Below, one piece after another: positions 36,864 through 47,757 of a DNA stretch of 64,000 nt. Under the pieces are notes generated by a model. That model saw nothing but the letters and a program-made list of their open reading frames with translations. It did no database searches and was not told the origin of the DNA. How positions within the stretch are numbered: the first letter of the stretch is position 1; every line of letters starts with the position of its first letter. Source of the stretch: Phanerodontia chrysosporium (lineage: Eukaryota; Basidiomycota; Agaricomycetes; Polyporales; Phanerochaetaceae); contig MJGA01000012.1 in assembly GCA_001910725.1 (NCBI GenBank), positions 806,001-870,000 on the forward strand, in the 5' to 3' direction. The translations under genes were made by a program, and so were the position numbers.

Positions 36864-37470
36864 TCAAAGACCTGCTCACGTAGGATGTCGCTCGGATCAG
36901 CTGAGGAAAACTTGTCGGAAATATACTACTTCTCCCTTGTCTGGTGGCTTAATCATACTTATATACATCTGCCAGCATTTTCAAAGAAGTTTAACGATGA
37001 GTAATAAGAGAATGCATATAGCGTGAATGCAATATGGTTGAGAACCGTCATGGAGGTGGAAGCTCGGGGTCCGATCAGTGTTAGAGGTCTCTTGACGCGC
37101 TTCCCGAATGCTTGCAGCTGCACCTCTTTCCTCTTGTCCTACATCTCGCCAACTCGTCATTATATATGCCCTGTTTTCTCACCGACGCGCAAGAAATATG
37201 CTAGCTTTGTGAAGGCGACCGAGAGTCTCAGCTGTAGGCTTGGTATGCCAAACACTACGCTGGTGCCGAAGCCTTTCGTCACGCACCTCGGACGGACTAG
37301 CGTAGCCATGCGGCGTCTTGAGGATTGTCCTTTCAGATTCTGGCTGTTCCTAGAATACCCGTCTGAAGTCAAGATGAAGGACTGCGACTTGCAACTGTCT
37401 CCACACCGCCTTGACCCACTCTAGTCGGCGGCTGACACGGGCTGCTTCCTTCCAAACGACCATCTACTTC

Positions 37471-40455
37471 ATGAGCGAGGATCGAGAGGAATCCGACCAA
37501 GGGCATGGTCAACAGCATGTATTAAAGAGGAAACGTCCTCGAGCATGTGACCAGTGTAGGAGGCGGAAAGGTGTGTTCGGTATAAACCTCCAGCTCGAAG
37601 TACGCTGACGAGTAGACGGATGGTCAGTGAAATGTGCGCTCTGATGTCGAGCTCAACGACCTCTTATTCACTTCATGCGTGTCAGGCGATGGTTCAGAAG
37701 CTGCTGGGACTACATGCTCTACCTGCACATCGTTCGGAGATGAGTGCACGTACAGTCAAAGCAAGGTGAGCACACGCCCCCTCTTCCGTGATCAGATCTC
37801 CTCAAGCGATATCACAGAGGTCTCATCGTGACGAGGAGTAAGTGAGGCGTACACATTGCACCCATCGCAATACTCAGAACAGTGTAGATACGTCAAATAC
37901 TTGGAGTCGGAGGTCACCAGGCTGCGATGGCAAGTACAAGAGGTGTGTCCGTATGCAGTCAGCCAGCGTCCAACTGCATGTCCAACCTCATGTTTGTAGC
38001 TTCAAGTGAAGCTCGAAGAGAAGGAGAAGTCGTCATCGCGCAGCACGCCGTCTGTCTCCGACTTTCCACGCTCTCATTCTAGCCCGAGCCTTTCGGTCAA
38101 ACAAGAGGACACCGATGAGGACACATTGCTAGATCGATTTAAGTATATGAACCTCAGCGAGGCCAAGCACGCTCGCTTAATAGGCCGTTCGAGCCATTTT
38201 CCTCTCGTCAAGGCTGCTCTCAGGCTCAAGCACGACCTCGTCAAGGGCGGCGAGGGTGGGCAGAGTGCTGTGGAGGAGGAACTTGACGATTTTGTTCACC
38301 GTCGTCCGCAGTTCTGGACATATCTTCCGGTACGTACCCAGATACTGCCAACACGGTGGCGTTAACCGTGCGTCCAGGATTACATAGTTCCAGACCCACC
38401 CTACACGGATTTCCCGGAGCCAGCACTCATGGACGAACTCCTCGAATTTTACTTCCGCAATATTCATGTCCATTTCCCCCTTTTGCACCGCCCAACTCTG
38501 TTGCAGTCTATCGCCTCGGGTCTGCATCTTGTCGACGAGGGTTTGGCGCGTCGTCCTTCTCGTTTGCGCCCTCAGTGCCCGCTTCTCACAGAATCCCGCG
38601 ACGCTCCCAACAGGGGCAACGACGTGGCAACTGGCTGGGTGGTCCTGGTTCGACCAAGTACGCTCGAAACGTACATTTGTGCCGCTGGCCGCAACGACCC
38701 TGTACGATGTACAGGTGGCAGTAGTGAGTTATATATGCCATATTGCAGTGGCTGTTTGCGCTGACGCTCTCAACGTCCGATAGCTCACTGCGGTATACGC
38801 TGCTACGCTGGCACTACCCCATACGAACTATCTCGTAGTCGGACTTGGCTTCCGCTTGGCGCAAAACCTAGGGGCGCATAGGCGTATCACATATAGTGCG
38901 ACGCCTACCATCGAGAGCGAGCAGTGCAAGCGTGCATTCTGGTATGCGGCTGTTGCAAAACCAGCTGGAATTGTATCCTCACAATTCTGCACAGGTGCCT
39001 CATCGTGCTGGATAGGGTGATGTGCACTGTTCTTGGAAGGCCCTGCAGCATTCAGGACGAGGAGTACGTATCGGTAGCTCTTCCCAAATGATAACTGCTC
39101 TCACAGCCGTGACAGCTATGATCTAGACTACCCTATCGAATGCGATGACGAATATTGGACGAACGACGACCCACAGAAGGCGTTCCAGCAGCCGCCCGGG
39201 AAGCCTTCATTCGTGACACACTTCAACTGTTACCTCAAGCTGACCCAGATACACTCTCGCGCCTTACGTAGTGTCGTGCGTATCCTTATCATCATACGGC
39301 CTTTGGCTACCAGTGCTAAATGAACCTTGCAGTACTCGCTGCAGAGTAGCCGAGAGCTTCAAGACCCGAGCGTGCACAGCTGATTGTCGCAGAGCTAGAT
39401 TCGGAACTGAACGAGTGGTTCGACTCGCTTCCCGAACATCGTGTGTATACTCTTGGTTTTGGACCGTAGCTGGCAATTACTGACTGGATACGACAGTAAG
39501 ATATGATCCCCTCAGGGAAGACATGCCCTTTGCCTCTCAGGCTACCTCCTTGAACGCGGCCTACCATACTCTGCGTATCTTCATCCATCGGCCATTCATC
39601 ACCATGCCACGCACCGTACCGCTGCCGTTCCCGTCGCTGACGATCTGCACGAATGCGGCACGTTCGTGCATCCAAGTGGTGGAGAGGTATTTCGCTCTTT
39701 CTGGACCCATACTGGTCTTCCAGAACCACTTCGTAAGGCCAATCATTCTCGTTTCTTTTTATAGTGACTCATACATGCATCGTAGGGCTCGCTCTTCTCG
39801 GCGACACTTGTCCTCATTCTCAACCTGTGGCAGGGGAAGCACTCGGGAAAGGTCATAGACGAAGTGGCCGAGTTCAAGTATATCCACACAGCGCTGCATG
39901 TGCTGAAGTCTCTTGAGCTGCAGTATGTGGTCCTCGCCTGATTGGTCCAACCTGTCGCTGAGAGAGATCGCAGCTGGGATGTTGCCGGACGATTCGGAGA
40001 TATCCTCCGTGACCTCATGAACGCCTTCGAGCCTGCTCGGCGCGAAACTGGTCCTCCTCCCATCAACCAAACGACGCTGTACACGAACACGCAACATTCG
40101 TGGAGCGAAACAGGAACAACATTTGCAGAGCAGCCTACGCAAGCGATGTTCTCGGCTTCGCCCTCTCAGCTACCCGATATCTTTCACGATACGCTTATGA
40201 CAGGAGGTAGCGCACCGCCAATTGTCTCGCAAGACCCACGGCACCGTTTCCTTTGTTCAGTGCTGCAGACCCGACTTCGAAGCGATCTTCGCTGACCTGC
40301 TGCCGGCGCCACCTTACGATGGCGTTGTGGCAGGACAGCAATACGCGCTGTGCGTCGGCGGGAATCCATTGACCCAAGAACACCTGGCGAAGTCGCAAGG
40401 GTATGCAGTGGGGTGCATTCCCGGATGGAGTGCTGGTGTACCCGGAGGTTCGTAA
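37471..40455 (+). CDS. Zn2Cys6 / Fungal_trans transcription factor, paralog G (frame breaks, probably assembly errors)
   Basis: The ATG at 37471 gives MSEDREESDQGHGQQHVLKR and RACDQCRRRK. The microexon TGAAAT is at 37628-37633 (V-K-C), then GDGSEAAGTTCSTCTSFGDEC. The helix YVKYLESEVTRLRWQVQE, the acidic exon with LIGRSSHFPLVKAALRLKHD, and Fungal_trans (FPLLHRPTL, GLGFRLAQNLGAHRR, ECDDEYW, FIHRPFITMPR) are all recognisable. The C-terminus has PDFEAIFADLLPAPPYDG. Two bases are missing near 38541-38552, between HLVDEG and VLLVCALSARF, relative to the paralogs. One C each appears missing near 40235-40237 and 40270-40272. Restoring length gives an intact protein, so I read these as undercalled runs rather than decay, but a pseudogene is not excluded. 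The 3' end may extend past 40455 through a further exon. Confidence 0.75.
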
Positions 40456-40970
40456 GTCTTGATGTCAGTCCCGACATACGAGGCGTTGGAAGGACACGCG
40501 GACAATATCCAAGAGAAGACCCACCACTCAGCACTAGTGTATTTACTTGTGCATATAGTATCTATGGACGATAATCCTATGAGATACCTCTCCTGTGTAT
40601 CTCTGCATCGCGGAAAGGGAAACATGAATGCTCGCGATGCTCGCGCAGCCCCCGCCTAAGGTTAGGGTTCCTGCAACACCGCCGCGCTCAGATTACTGCT
40701 CACCGTTGCATCCACGCCAACGTCGCGTTCGAGCAACTGTGACACGGTCCTCTTTCTGCTCCCACATCCTTCGGCGTGATACAGCATAAGCAAGAGCACG
40801 GGTATACGCGATCTCGACTGGAAGACCCTGGCAAACGCTAGTGCCGAGGTCCTCGTGCCGGCGACCATTTTACGACCTGTTTGCGGCCTGCACGCCACGA
40901 TCTTGGACGGTGCTCGCAAATACTAGTGCTGCGGCGCGTGTTAGGTCACATCTCTAAAGTCCTGCGGTTC

Positions 40971-43952
40971 ATGAGCGACAAAGGCAGCCAGGACCATGCG
41001 CAGGAGCAAGAGCGTGCTCCGAGGAGAAAGCGTCCCGAGCTTGCGACCAATGCAGAAAGAGGAAAGGTACGTGTCGTGTCTTTTGGGCGTGAAGTATGCT
41101 GAAGGTATGTGCAGTACGGTGTGAGTTCTCCGTGATTCCACACATGGGAGCACATTGTGACCGTGCATGATAGGTGACGGGCCGGAAGAGGAGGGGAGAC
41201 CATGCCTAACTTGCGTGGCGTTCAGAGATAAATGCACGTACACGCCGAATAGCGATCTGCCAAAGGTGAGCTGCTGTATATTTGCCAAGTGTTAATTGCT
41301 TGACGAAGCAAATAGATGCGCCAGGTGGACGAAGAGTGAGAACTCGATTCCCTCGGAAGTTAAGGTGCACTGAACGTCCAGGAGATATATCAAAGCTATG
41401 GAATCGGAGATCAAGAGGCTGCGATTCCTCGTTCAGCAGGTACGCAGTGTACGCTCTCTTAAAGTAAAACACGTACAGATATCGTTGTTCAGTTGCAAGC
41501 CAAGCTGCAAGAGAAGGAGCGTTCTATACCCACAGGCACCGATATCACGGGCGGGACCGCATCCTCGCGTGTTAGAACTCCCTCTGCTGCCGAAGCTACG
41601 GTCAAAGAGGAGGAAGCCGATGACCACAGGTTTCTCGAAGGTCTTAGGGCTCTAAAGCTTCACGACATCCAGGACGTTCGTTTTATGGGTCCGGCCAGCT
41701 ACTTTCCACTGATCAAGGTCGCCGTTCGAATGAGGAAAGAGCTTGGAGAGGAGAGTAATGCTTCGCAACCTACCGAAGACAACACACTCTTCCCCAGACG
41801 TCGTACGCAGTTCTGGGTGCATCTGTCGGTATGTGCCTTCTGTACCAGAGCGCGTCTCTCATATTGACCTGTACATCTGTCAGGATTATATCCCACTCGA
41901 GCCGCCCTACACCGAGTTCCCGGACCCGACACTGATGACCGAGCTACTCGATAGCTACCGCCGTACCATCCACGTATCTTCCCAATCCTGCACTGGCCTA
42001 CCTTCTTGCAAGGTGTCACATCATGCCTACACCTGGTCGACGAGGCCTTTGGCGCAATAGTGCTCCTTGTATGCGCGCTAGGTGCACGTTTCTCGGATCA
42101 CCCTGCGGTGCTCCTGCCTGGTGCAACGAGCTGGCAGCTCGCTGGGTGGGAGTGGTTCGAGCAGGTTCGCGGACGACGAAAGTTATTACCCCTGACATCG
42201 GTGACACTCCATGATGTGCAAGTATCAGTAGTGAGTTAAGTGCAACGGGTCTGTACGTGGACTCAACATACCTCTTGACCAGCTGTCGGCAGCTTACGTT
42301 GCAACCCTGGGGCTGCCACATGCAATATATCCCGTTGTAGGGCATGGTGTCCGACTTTTGCAAGACCTAGGGGCGCATAGACGTGCCACTTACGACGCAA
42401 TCTCCGATGTAGAGGCGAGATGCTGAAGCGTGCGTTCTGGTACGTCCTGCGGCCAAAGTGAAGTCTCGTAACGCTGACTGTCGTGCAGGTGTTTACTTGT
42501 CATGGACGCAGGATTATGCACTATTCTGGGACGGCCCTGCAGCATCCAGAGTGAAGAGTAAGTAGGTCATGGGTATTAGGTTGGCGGTTGCTCATCCCTT
42601 CACCAGCTTCGATGTCGATTATCCCATTGAGTGCGACGATGAATACTGGATGTCCAACGACCCGCAGAAGGCATTCAAGCAGCCACATGGACAACCCTCG
42701 GTTGTGTCGCACTTTGTGTTGTACATCAAACTTACGCAGATTCATGCCCGTGCTTTGCGTACCATGGTTCGTCCTCCTTCAGTCAAGTTATGTTGCTCTC
42801 GTTGATAAGGCGCATAGTATTCGCAAGCAGGCACGAAGGATCTCCAAGATCCCGAGTATGCGCAGCATGTTGTGGCCGACCTGGACTCGGAATTGAACAG
42901 ATGGATTGACTCGCTTCCCCAACATTGTGAGTTGCTTTTAGCATCCCGCACTAACATCGTTTCTAACTACATATCAGTAAAATACGATCCGGCGAGGGAG
43001 GACGTCCCTTTCGCTGTACAGGCCGCATCACTTCATGCGACCTACCTCAGCCTCCGAATTTTCGTTCATCGACCGTTCATCACAAGATCATACGCTGCAT
43101 CCTTGCCCGTACCGTCGCTTGCCATCTGCACGAATGCGGCGCGGTTGTGCATTTCGGTGCTGGAGCGGTACTTTGCGCTCGCAGGTCCAGCCTTGATCTA
43201 CCAATATCATATCGTAAGATCACCTCTCTCTCCCAAGACACCTAGTTGATGAAAATATGTAGGGAACACTTTTGTCTGCAGCGATTGTGCTTCTACTGCA
43301 CGTGTGGCAAAAGATACGATCGGAAATGCGCGTTGAGGCCGTGCGTGAACTGGAGCATGTCCACAAGGCGTTGAGCATCTATAAGTCGCTTGAATCGCAG
43401 TACGTCGTGTTTCACTAGCGCCTTGACGCCATTGACGTTAGTGACAGCTGGGATGCTGCTGGGCGGTCTTGGGACATCCTGCAGGATCTAGTGTCCGTGG
43501 TTGATAGCCGTGTACAGCACGGTCTTGGTCTCGAGGTCTCTGATTCAACGAGGCGAACGGATCTGGATCTTCCGCTGGGTAGCGTCGCGCCTGTGGTCGC
43601 AGATTACTACCCACGAGACACAGGACTTCCGTCGAGCATTATCCAACCAGACATCACCACAGCCGTGACCGACTGTCCGGCCGCTACTCTAGACCCTGAC
43701 ATCGAGGCGATTTTTGCGCACCTCTTCCCGACAAGGCTGCATGGTGGTGCATTTGACGAACCGGTACAGCAGGCATTTCAGATGGGTGTCCTCTTTTCGA
43801 ATCCTGGTACAGTGTTCCCCGGAGACGTTCCTTCATCATCAACGCAAGGATATTCTGCATGGGGTCTACTTCTGGGCATAGTTCACTCTGACTTGACCAA
43901 GTCTCAGTTCTGGCTTGAAGTCCTTCAGGTCATTCGAGGGAGGAACTTGTAA
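40971..43952 (+). CDS. Zn2Cys6 / Fungal_trans transcription factor, paralog H (frame breaks, probably assembly errors)
   Basis: Last copy of the plus-strand array. The ATG at 40971 gives MSDKGSQDHAQEQERAPRRK. The zinc cluster frame (RACDQCRKRK) is one base off the ATG frame at the CCC run 41034-41036, as if one C were missing. The microexon TACGGT is at 41115-41120, followed by GDGPEEEGRPCLTCVAFRDKC. The middle shows FMGPASYFPLIKVAVRMRKE and Fungal_trans (FPILHWPTF, LVDEAFGAIVLLVCALGA, ECDDEYW, FVHRPFITRS). Another single-base break near 41975-41978 separates TIHV from FPILHWPTF. The C-terminus holds LDPDIEAIFAHLFPT, and the stop is at 43950-43952. It is close to G in linker sequence and domain order. 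Both breaks would inactivate the protein if real, so G and H are the copies most in need of resequencing. Confidence 0.72.
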
Positions 43953-44230
43953 ATAGATCCTTTCGACTTCATCATGGCATTTTTCGTGTCACCGTAAGCG
44001 GATGATGCGGGATAATGCTATCTGACTGCTGAGCGTGAGCTCCTTGCCTTAAGTTTTGAAGCATACCTTCTGCACCAGAAGAAGATATCAACCTCAACGC
44101 GATCTTCAGAACCTATTGCTGTGACTAGGCTGATACTACTCAGGACATACTGTGTTAACTCTGTATGCGGCATACTACCCAACAACAAGCAAGAAAAACA
44201 TGTAACTCACAAACTGGGTGCAAAAGCTTA

Positions 44231-44310
44231 TGACGAGAGTGGGATTCGAACCCACGCCCTTTCGGACCAGATCCTTAGTCTGGCGCCTTAGACCGCTCGG
44301 CCATCTCGCC
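44231..44310 (-). tRNA. tRNA-Leu (anticodon AAG)
   Basis: The minus strand folds as a class-II tRNA of 80 bases without CCA. The acceptor is GGCGAGA paired with TCTCGTC plus discriminator A. The D-arm contains GCCGAGCGGTCTAAGGC. The anticodon stem CCAGA/TCTGG encloses CTAAGGA with anticodon AAG. A short variable arm and a T-arm with GGGTTCGAATCCC follow. No intron. A T-run lies just past its 3' end. Confidence 0.95.
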
Positions 44311-44542
44311 TTGTTTTTGTCGTACTGCGTATATTGACATCCCGTTGGGCCTACATGGCTCAAGAGCATCCTTCAGTTTAAGTAGTTGTGTAGCATCAAA
44401 GCCGATTCCGGTATGCAATAATGAGTGTATCTGGTGATATGTTACATACTCAGACATAAGTTAGAATATAGTTCCTAGCAATAGAAGACAGAGAAAGAAA
44501 GGAAAATTGTTTTGCAGTGAACAAACTGCAAAATAAAGAGAA

Positions 44543-44614
44543 TGACCACCGCAGGGGTCGAACCTGCAATCTCCTGATTCGTAGTCAGACGCGATGCCAT
44601 TTCGCCAGGCGGCC
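44543..44614 (-). tRNA. tRNA-Arg (anticodon ACG), copy 1
   Basis: 72 bases without CCA. The acceptor GGCCGCC pairs with GGTGGTC plus A. The anticodon stem TCTGA/TCAGG holds loop CTACGAA with anticodon ACG. The T-arm contains GCAGGTTCGACCCCTGC. It is identical to the copies at 47377 and 53645, on the opposite strand to them, and lies about 230 bases upstream of the tRNA-Leu gene in the same orientation. Confidence 0.95.
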
Positions 44615-44893
44615 ATGTAGAGCGCCATGGTAATTACATTCACATTAAGATGTAATATGTCATGCACTAAAATGCAGTGGGTCGCGTTCTGACGTTCTCT
44701 CCTGTAGAGTGCCAGGATATGCAACGGCTTTACTGCTACGTCGCTACGATGCAAAATGCGGTTACATTGATTAAGTACAGATATATAGCGTGCTAGGTAT
44801 ACAAGTAAACGGGTATTACTACAAGTTTTACCAGAGTAGTCTGTGAATACATCGCATTAAGTCAAGAATAAATCAGATGGTGGAAGAGTAAAA

Positions 44894-46294
44894 TCAGCCT
44901 TGCACGCCGGAGAGCACCTTGAACACCGCATCCTGGCGTTCGCGGAACGCACGCAACTTCGTCATGCTGAGTGCGAGCGCATTGATCCGGTTCGCAAACG
45001 CCACGGCGCGGTTCTCGGTGGAGGTGCGACGGCGGCGCGAGTCGCTTGGCCGCAGCCCGTTCGCACTCCCGTTCGCTGCGGAACCATTGGGCGCCGCGCA
45101 CGCCTGGGAATCACGTTCGTGGTGCGCATCGTATGCCCAGCCGACGCCACCGCGGAGGACTTCGCGCACGCGGTCCATGCGAGGCTCGGGAGGCTCGCGG
45201 CCCTCGCTGAGCGCACGGACGCTTGCCTCGTTGTCGTCCTCAATGGTCGCGTGTGCCGCTGCGCCGATGTCGCAGAGCTCCTGCATGAACGGCCGGAGCT
45301 CGCGCGGACATTCTGCGATCGTGAGCGTCTTCCCGAGTACGCCACGGATAGAGGGCTCGTGGGACGGGTCGCCAGGCACAACAGACGACTGCGCGACGTC
45401 GAGTATAGCGAGCGCGACACATGCGAAGTATGCACGTGCAGGGTCGCGCCGGAGCATCCGGCGCAGTGCGGGCGTGCGTTCTAGTACGTCCCCGAGCGCA
45501 GCATACAGCGTCTCGCGGATGAACTCGATCGCAGGCGAGTCAGGCCCGAGGATGGTCGGAGAGGGAAGGGGAGAGAGGGAAGAGGTGGAGGCAGACGGTG
45601 AGGGCGAGCGGAGGCTGGAACGGGACGGGGTAGGCGAGTGAAGAGACGTCGTCGATGTCGACGGGGACGTAGGCTCGTACACCGGCGGTGGCACGAAACT
45701 AGCCTTCACGCGCGAACGCCCATTCTGCGGGGCCCCAGCGTCGATGGCCGCTTGGAGATCTGAGGCGTACCGGTCCTGGAACGTGCGGCGCATACTGATC
45801 TCGATGGCGACCGCGCGAAGGTCTGCCGAGATAGCGTTGAGACCTGGATGCGGTGGGCGAGCTAAGGGCTGGAGTCCGCAGATGATACGTGCGAGGTCAT
45901 GCTGGTGTTCTGGAGCAAGAGCCTGGATGTGCGGAACTGTGGTCGCCCAGACTTCCAGGAAAGGTCTGAAGACCTCGGGACAGTTATTCGTCGAGAGGTC
46001 TGTCGGGGGAGAGGATGATTTGGATAGGCGAGGGAGAGGAACAGACGGAGGATCTGTGGTGGAGCGCAGCGCGGCGAAGTAAAGGCACAGCGCGGGTCCT
46101 GCTTGCCTGTTGAGCGGGTCCATGAGCGAGGGCAGAACGTACTCACCAGTGATCATCAAATCCCCCTCTGCACTCGACAGTACGTCCGTGTCCAACAGCC
46201 TCTCCGCTTTCGCCTGCGTGAGGGCCGACTTGAGGTAGCTGTGGAAGCAATTCTGGACATACTCCTCGGAGAGGAGGATACGGTTTTCGGTCAT
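44894..46294 (-). CDS. Unidentified protein, about 467 residues, single exon
   Basis: A long frame with protein-like composition, the clearest unassigned gene in the window. The first in-frame ATG is at 46294 (MTENRILLSEEYVQNCFHSY). The frame is open to 46360 and an acceptor-like CAACAG lies just upstream, so a short upstream exon is possible. The first third is helical (VWATTVPHIQALAPEHQHDL and ARIICGLQPL). The middle is a Ser/Thr/Pro linker with repeated SPSPS-type stretches. The last part is helical again (LYAALGDVLERTPALRRMLR, and a basic RRRRTSTENRAVAFANRINA). No signal peptide or membrane span is evident. The soluble helical ends with a disordered centre suggest a cytosolic or nuclear protein, but I do not recognise the family. 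Confidence 0.7.
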   Translation of the reverse strand: MTENRILLSEEYVQNCFHSYLKSALTQAKAERLLDTDVLSSAEGDLMITGEYVLPSLMDPLNRQAGPALCLYFAALRSTTDPPSVPLPRLSKSSSPPTDLSTNNCPEVFRPFLEVWATTVPHIQALAPEHQHDLARIICGLQPLARPPHPGLNAISADLRAVAIEISMRRTFQDRYASDLQAAIDAGAPQNGRSRVKASFVPPPVYEPTSPSTSTTSLHSPTPSRSSLRSPSPSASTSSLSPLPSPTILGPDSPAIEFIRETLYAALGDVLERTPALRRMLRRDPARAYFACVALAILDVAQSSVVPGDPSHEPSIRGVLGKTLTIAECPRELRPFMQELCDIGAAAHATIEDDNEASVRALSEGREPPEPRMDRVREVLRGGVGWAYDAHHERDSQACAAPNGSAANGSANGLRPSDSRRRRTSTENRAVAFANRINALALSMTKLRAFRERQDAVFKVLSGVQG

Positions 46295-47376
46295 GGGTAG
46301 GGGACTGGTCTTGAGGACCGCCTCGAAGCTTTCCAAGAGGCTATTTGTACTGTTGAGCAATCAGCTTGCCGGCAGCGCACAGCCACGAACGGCGATATGC
46401 AAGTGGAGGCTATGAAAGCAGTGAGGGGACGCGCAGGTATGAATTCGGCCGGAATAAGTGTTGTGGAAGATAATACCGGCCCGCTAACAAGGTAAGAAAC
46501 GTTGTGTTGCCTAGCTTACTGAGCGTCTAGCGCAACAACTACTACCGGTAAGGAACCTACTAGTAGCCAGCACCTCCTACTTTCTGCGTAAGTTAATAGC
46601 CAATGACGCAGTGCACCTCAACAACGCTGGAGAATCGTACGTGAAACCCAATGCTACTCCCTGCGGGCCCTTCCCTCATTCGCCCAGCGTCCAGCTGATC
46701 GCTGACCGCTTCCCAGCTCCCGCGCGACGTTGGCGGCGTCGCTACCTCGCCTCCCTGAGATTGTTCCGAGTTGTCGCTGTGGCTCCTCGTATGCGCATGG
46801 ACTGTGCACATCATGCGCATGATAGAGCCATTCGATGGCTGTCTCTGAATACCCTCTTCCGTGTGCTGGTACGAGTGTCCTGACTTGAATGCCGGATAGT
46901 ATCTGAGCCGCTGCAGGTGTGCGTCGGTCACGTTGGAATAGAGTGCATTGACTTTCGCCTTTGAAATGCGCTATGAGAAAGAAATAATCCAGTTCAACCT
47001 GGGTACTACAACAAATAGCAAGTACACACATGCTTTTTAACATCGCGTATAGCGACTGAGTGAGTGGCATATGGCTTTACAAGCCGCTTCATGTAGGGCT
47101 CATCAGCCTTCTTCTTCTGGGTACGGGTAGCAAGATGCTCTCGCACCCCGAGAAAGTATGAGGTCCATCATCTCTCTCGGAATACGGATCGGCCAGTCTC
47201 CAATGTCTTCTGCACGCTGCTTCTCATATTCTATTCTCTTCATCGTCACAAAAGTAGACAGGTTGCTGTAATGTACTAGTAAGAGGGAGAGCGTCGCTCA
47301 ATAGAATCACAGGAAAGTGAATAGATGTAGCCAATACCATTTACGATATGGAGGCACGCAAAGCACGTTTCATCAC
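46295..47376. other. Intergenic, nothing recognised
   Basis: About 1.1 kb upstream of the unidentified gene and ending at the plus-strand tRNA-Arg. The open frames (for example 46654-47070 minus) have no domain and no splice support. A CAACAACTACTACCGG stretch near 46533 is low-complexity. Confidence 0.4.
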
Positions 47377-47448
47377 GGCCGCCTGGCGAAATGGCATCGC
47401 GTCTGACTACGAATCAGGAGATTGCAGGTTCGACCCCTGCGGTGGTCA
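47377..47448 (+). tRNA. tRNA-Arg (anticodon ACG), copy 2
   Basis: Identical in all 72 bases to the copies at 44543 and 53645. It is followed after five bases by a run of ten T residues, a strong RNA polymerase III stop. Confidence 0.95.
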
Positions 47449-47757
47449 TATCATTTTTTTTTTCCTCCAATGTCAGCTCCACGCAAGCCAACTAGGCTAT
47501 CTCTCGGAGTCAGGGACGTCGACTCGGGCAGGCCAGGACTATTCTGTTCCGTTCTGATGCAAATAATTGTTTCTGTGGAGGCGGGAAACTGCTGCAGAAG
47601 TGACGGTAGCACCTCCTTGGGAAGGTATCACGTTGTGTTTTTCGCAGAGTATACGTTCAGTCTCTTCAAGTAAGCCAAAACGTATTCAATTGTATTTCCA
47701 CAGTTCCTATATTACACACAAGATCATGGACCTTTCTCTTCATGTTCAAGCCTTTGT

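Noticed and set aside
37471..43952. Paralogs G and H as pseudogenes
   Set aside because: All breaks are missing bases, mostly in C runs, and the same defect affects conserved single genes nearby. Assembly error explains them better until accurate reads show otherwise.
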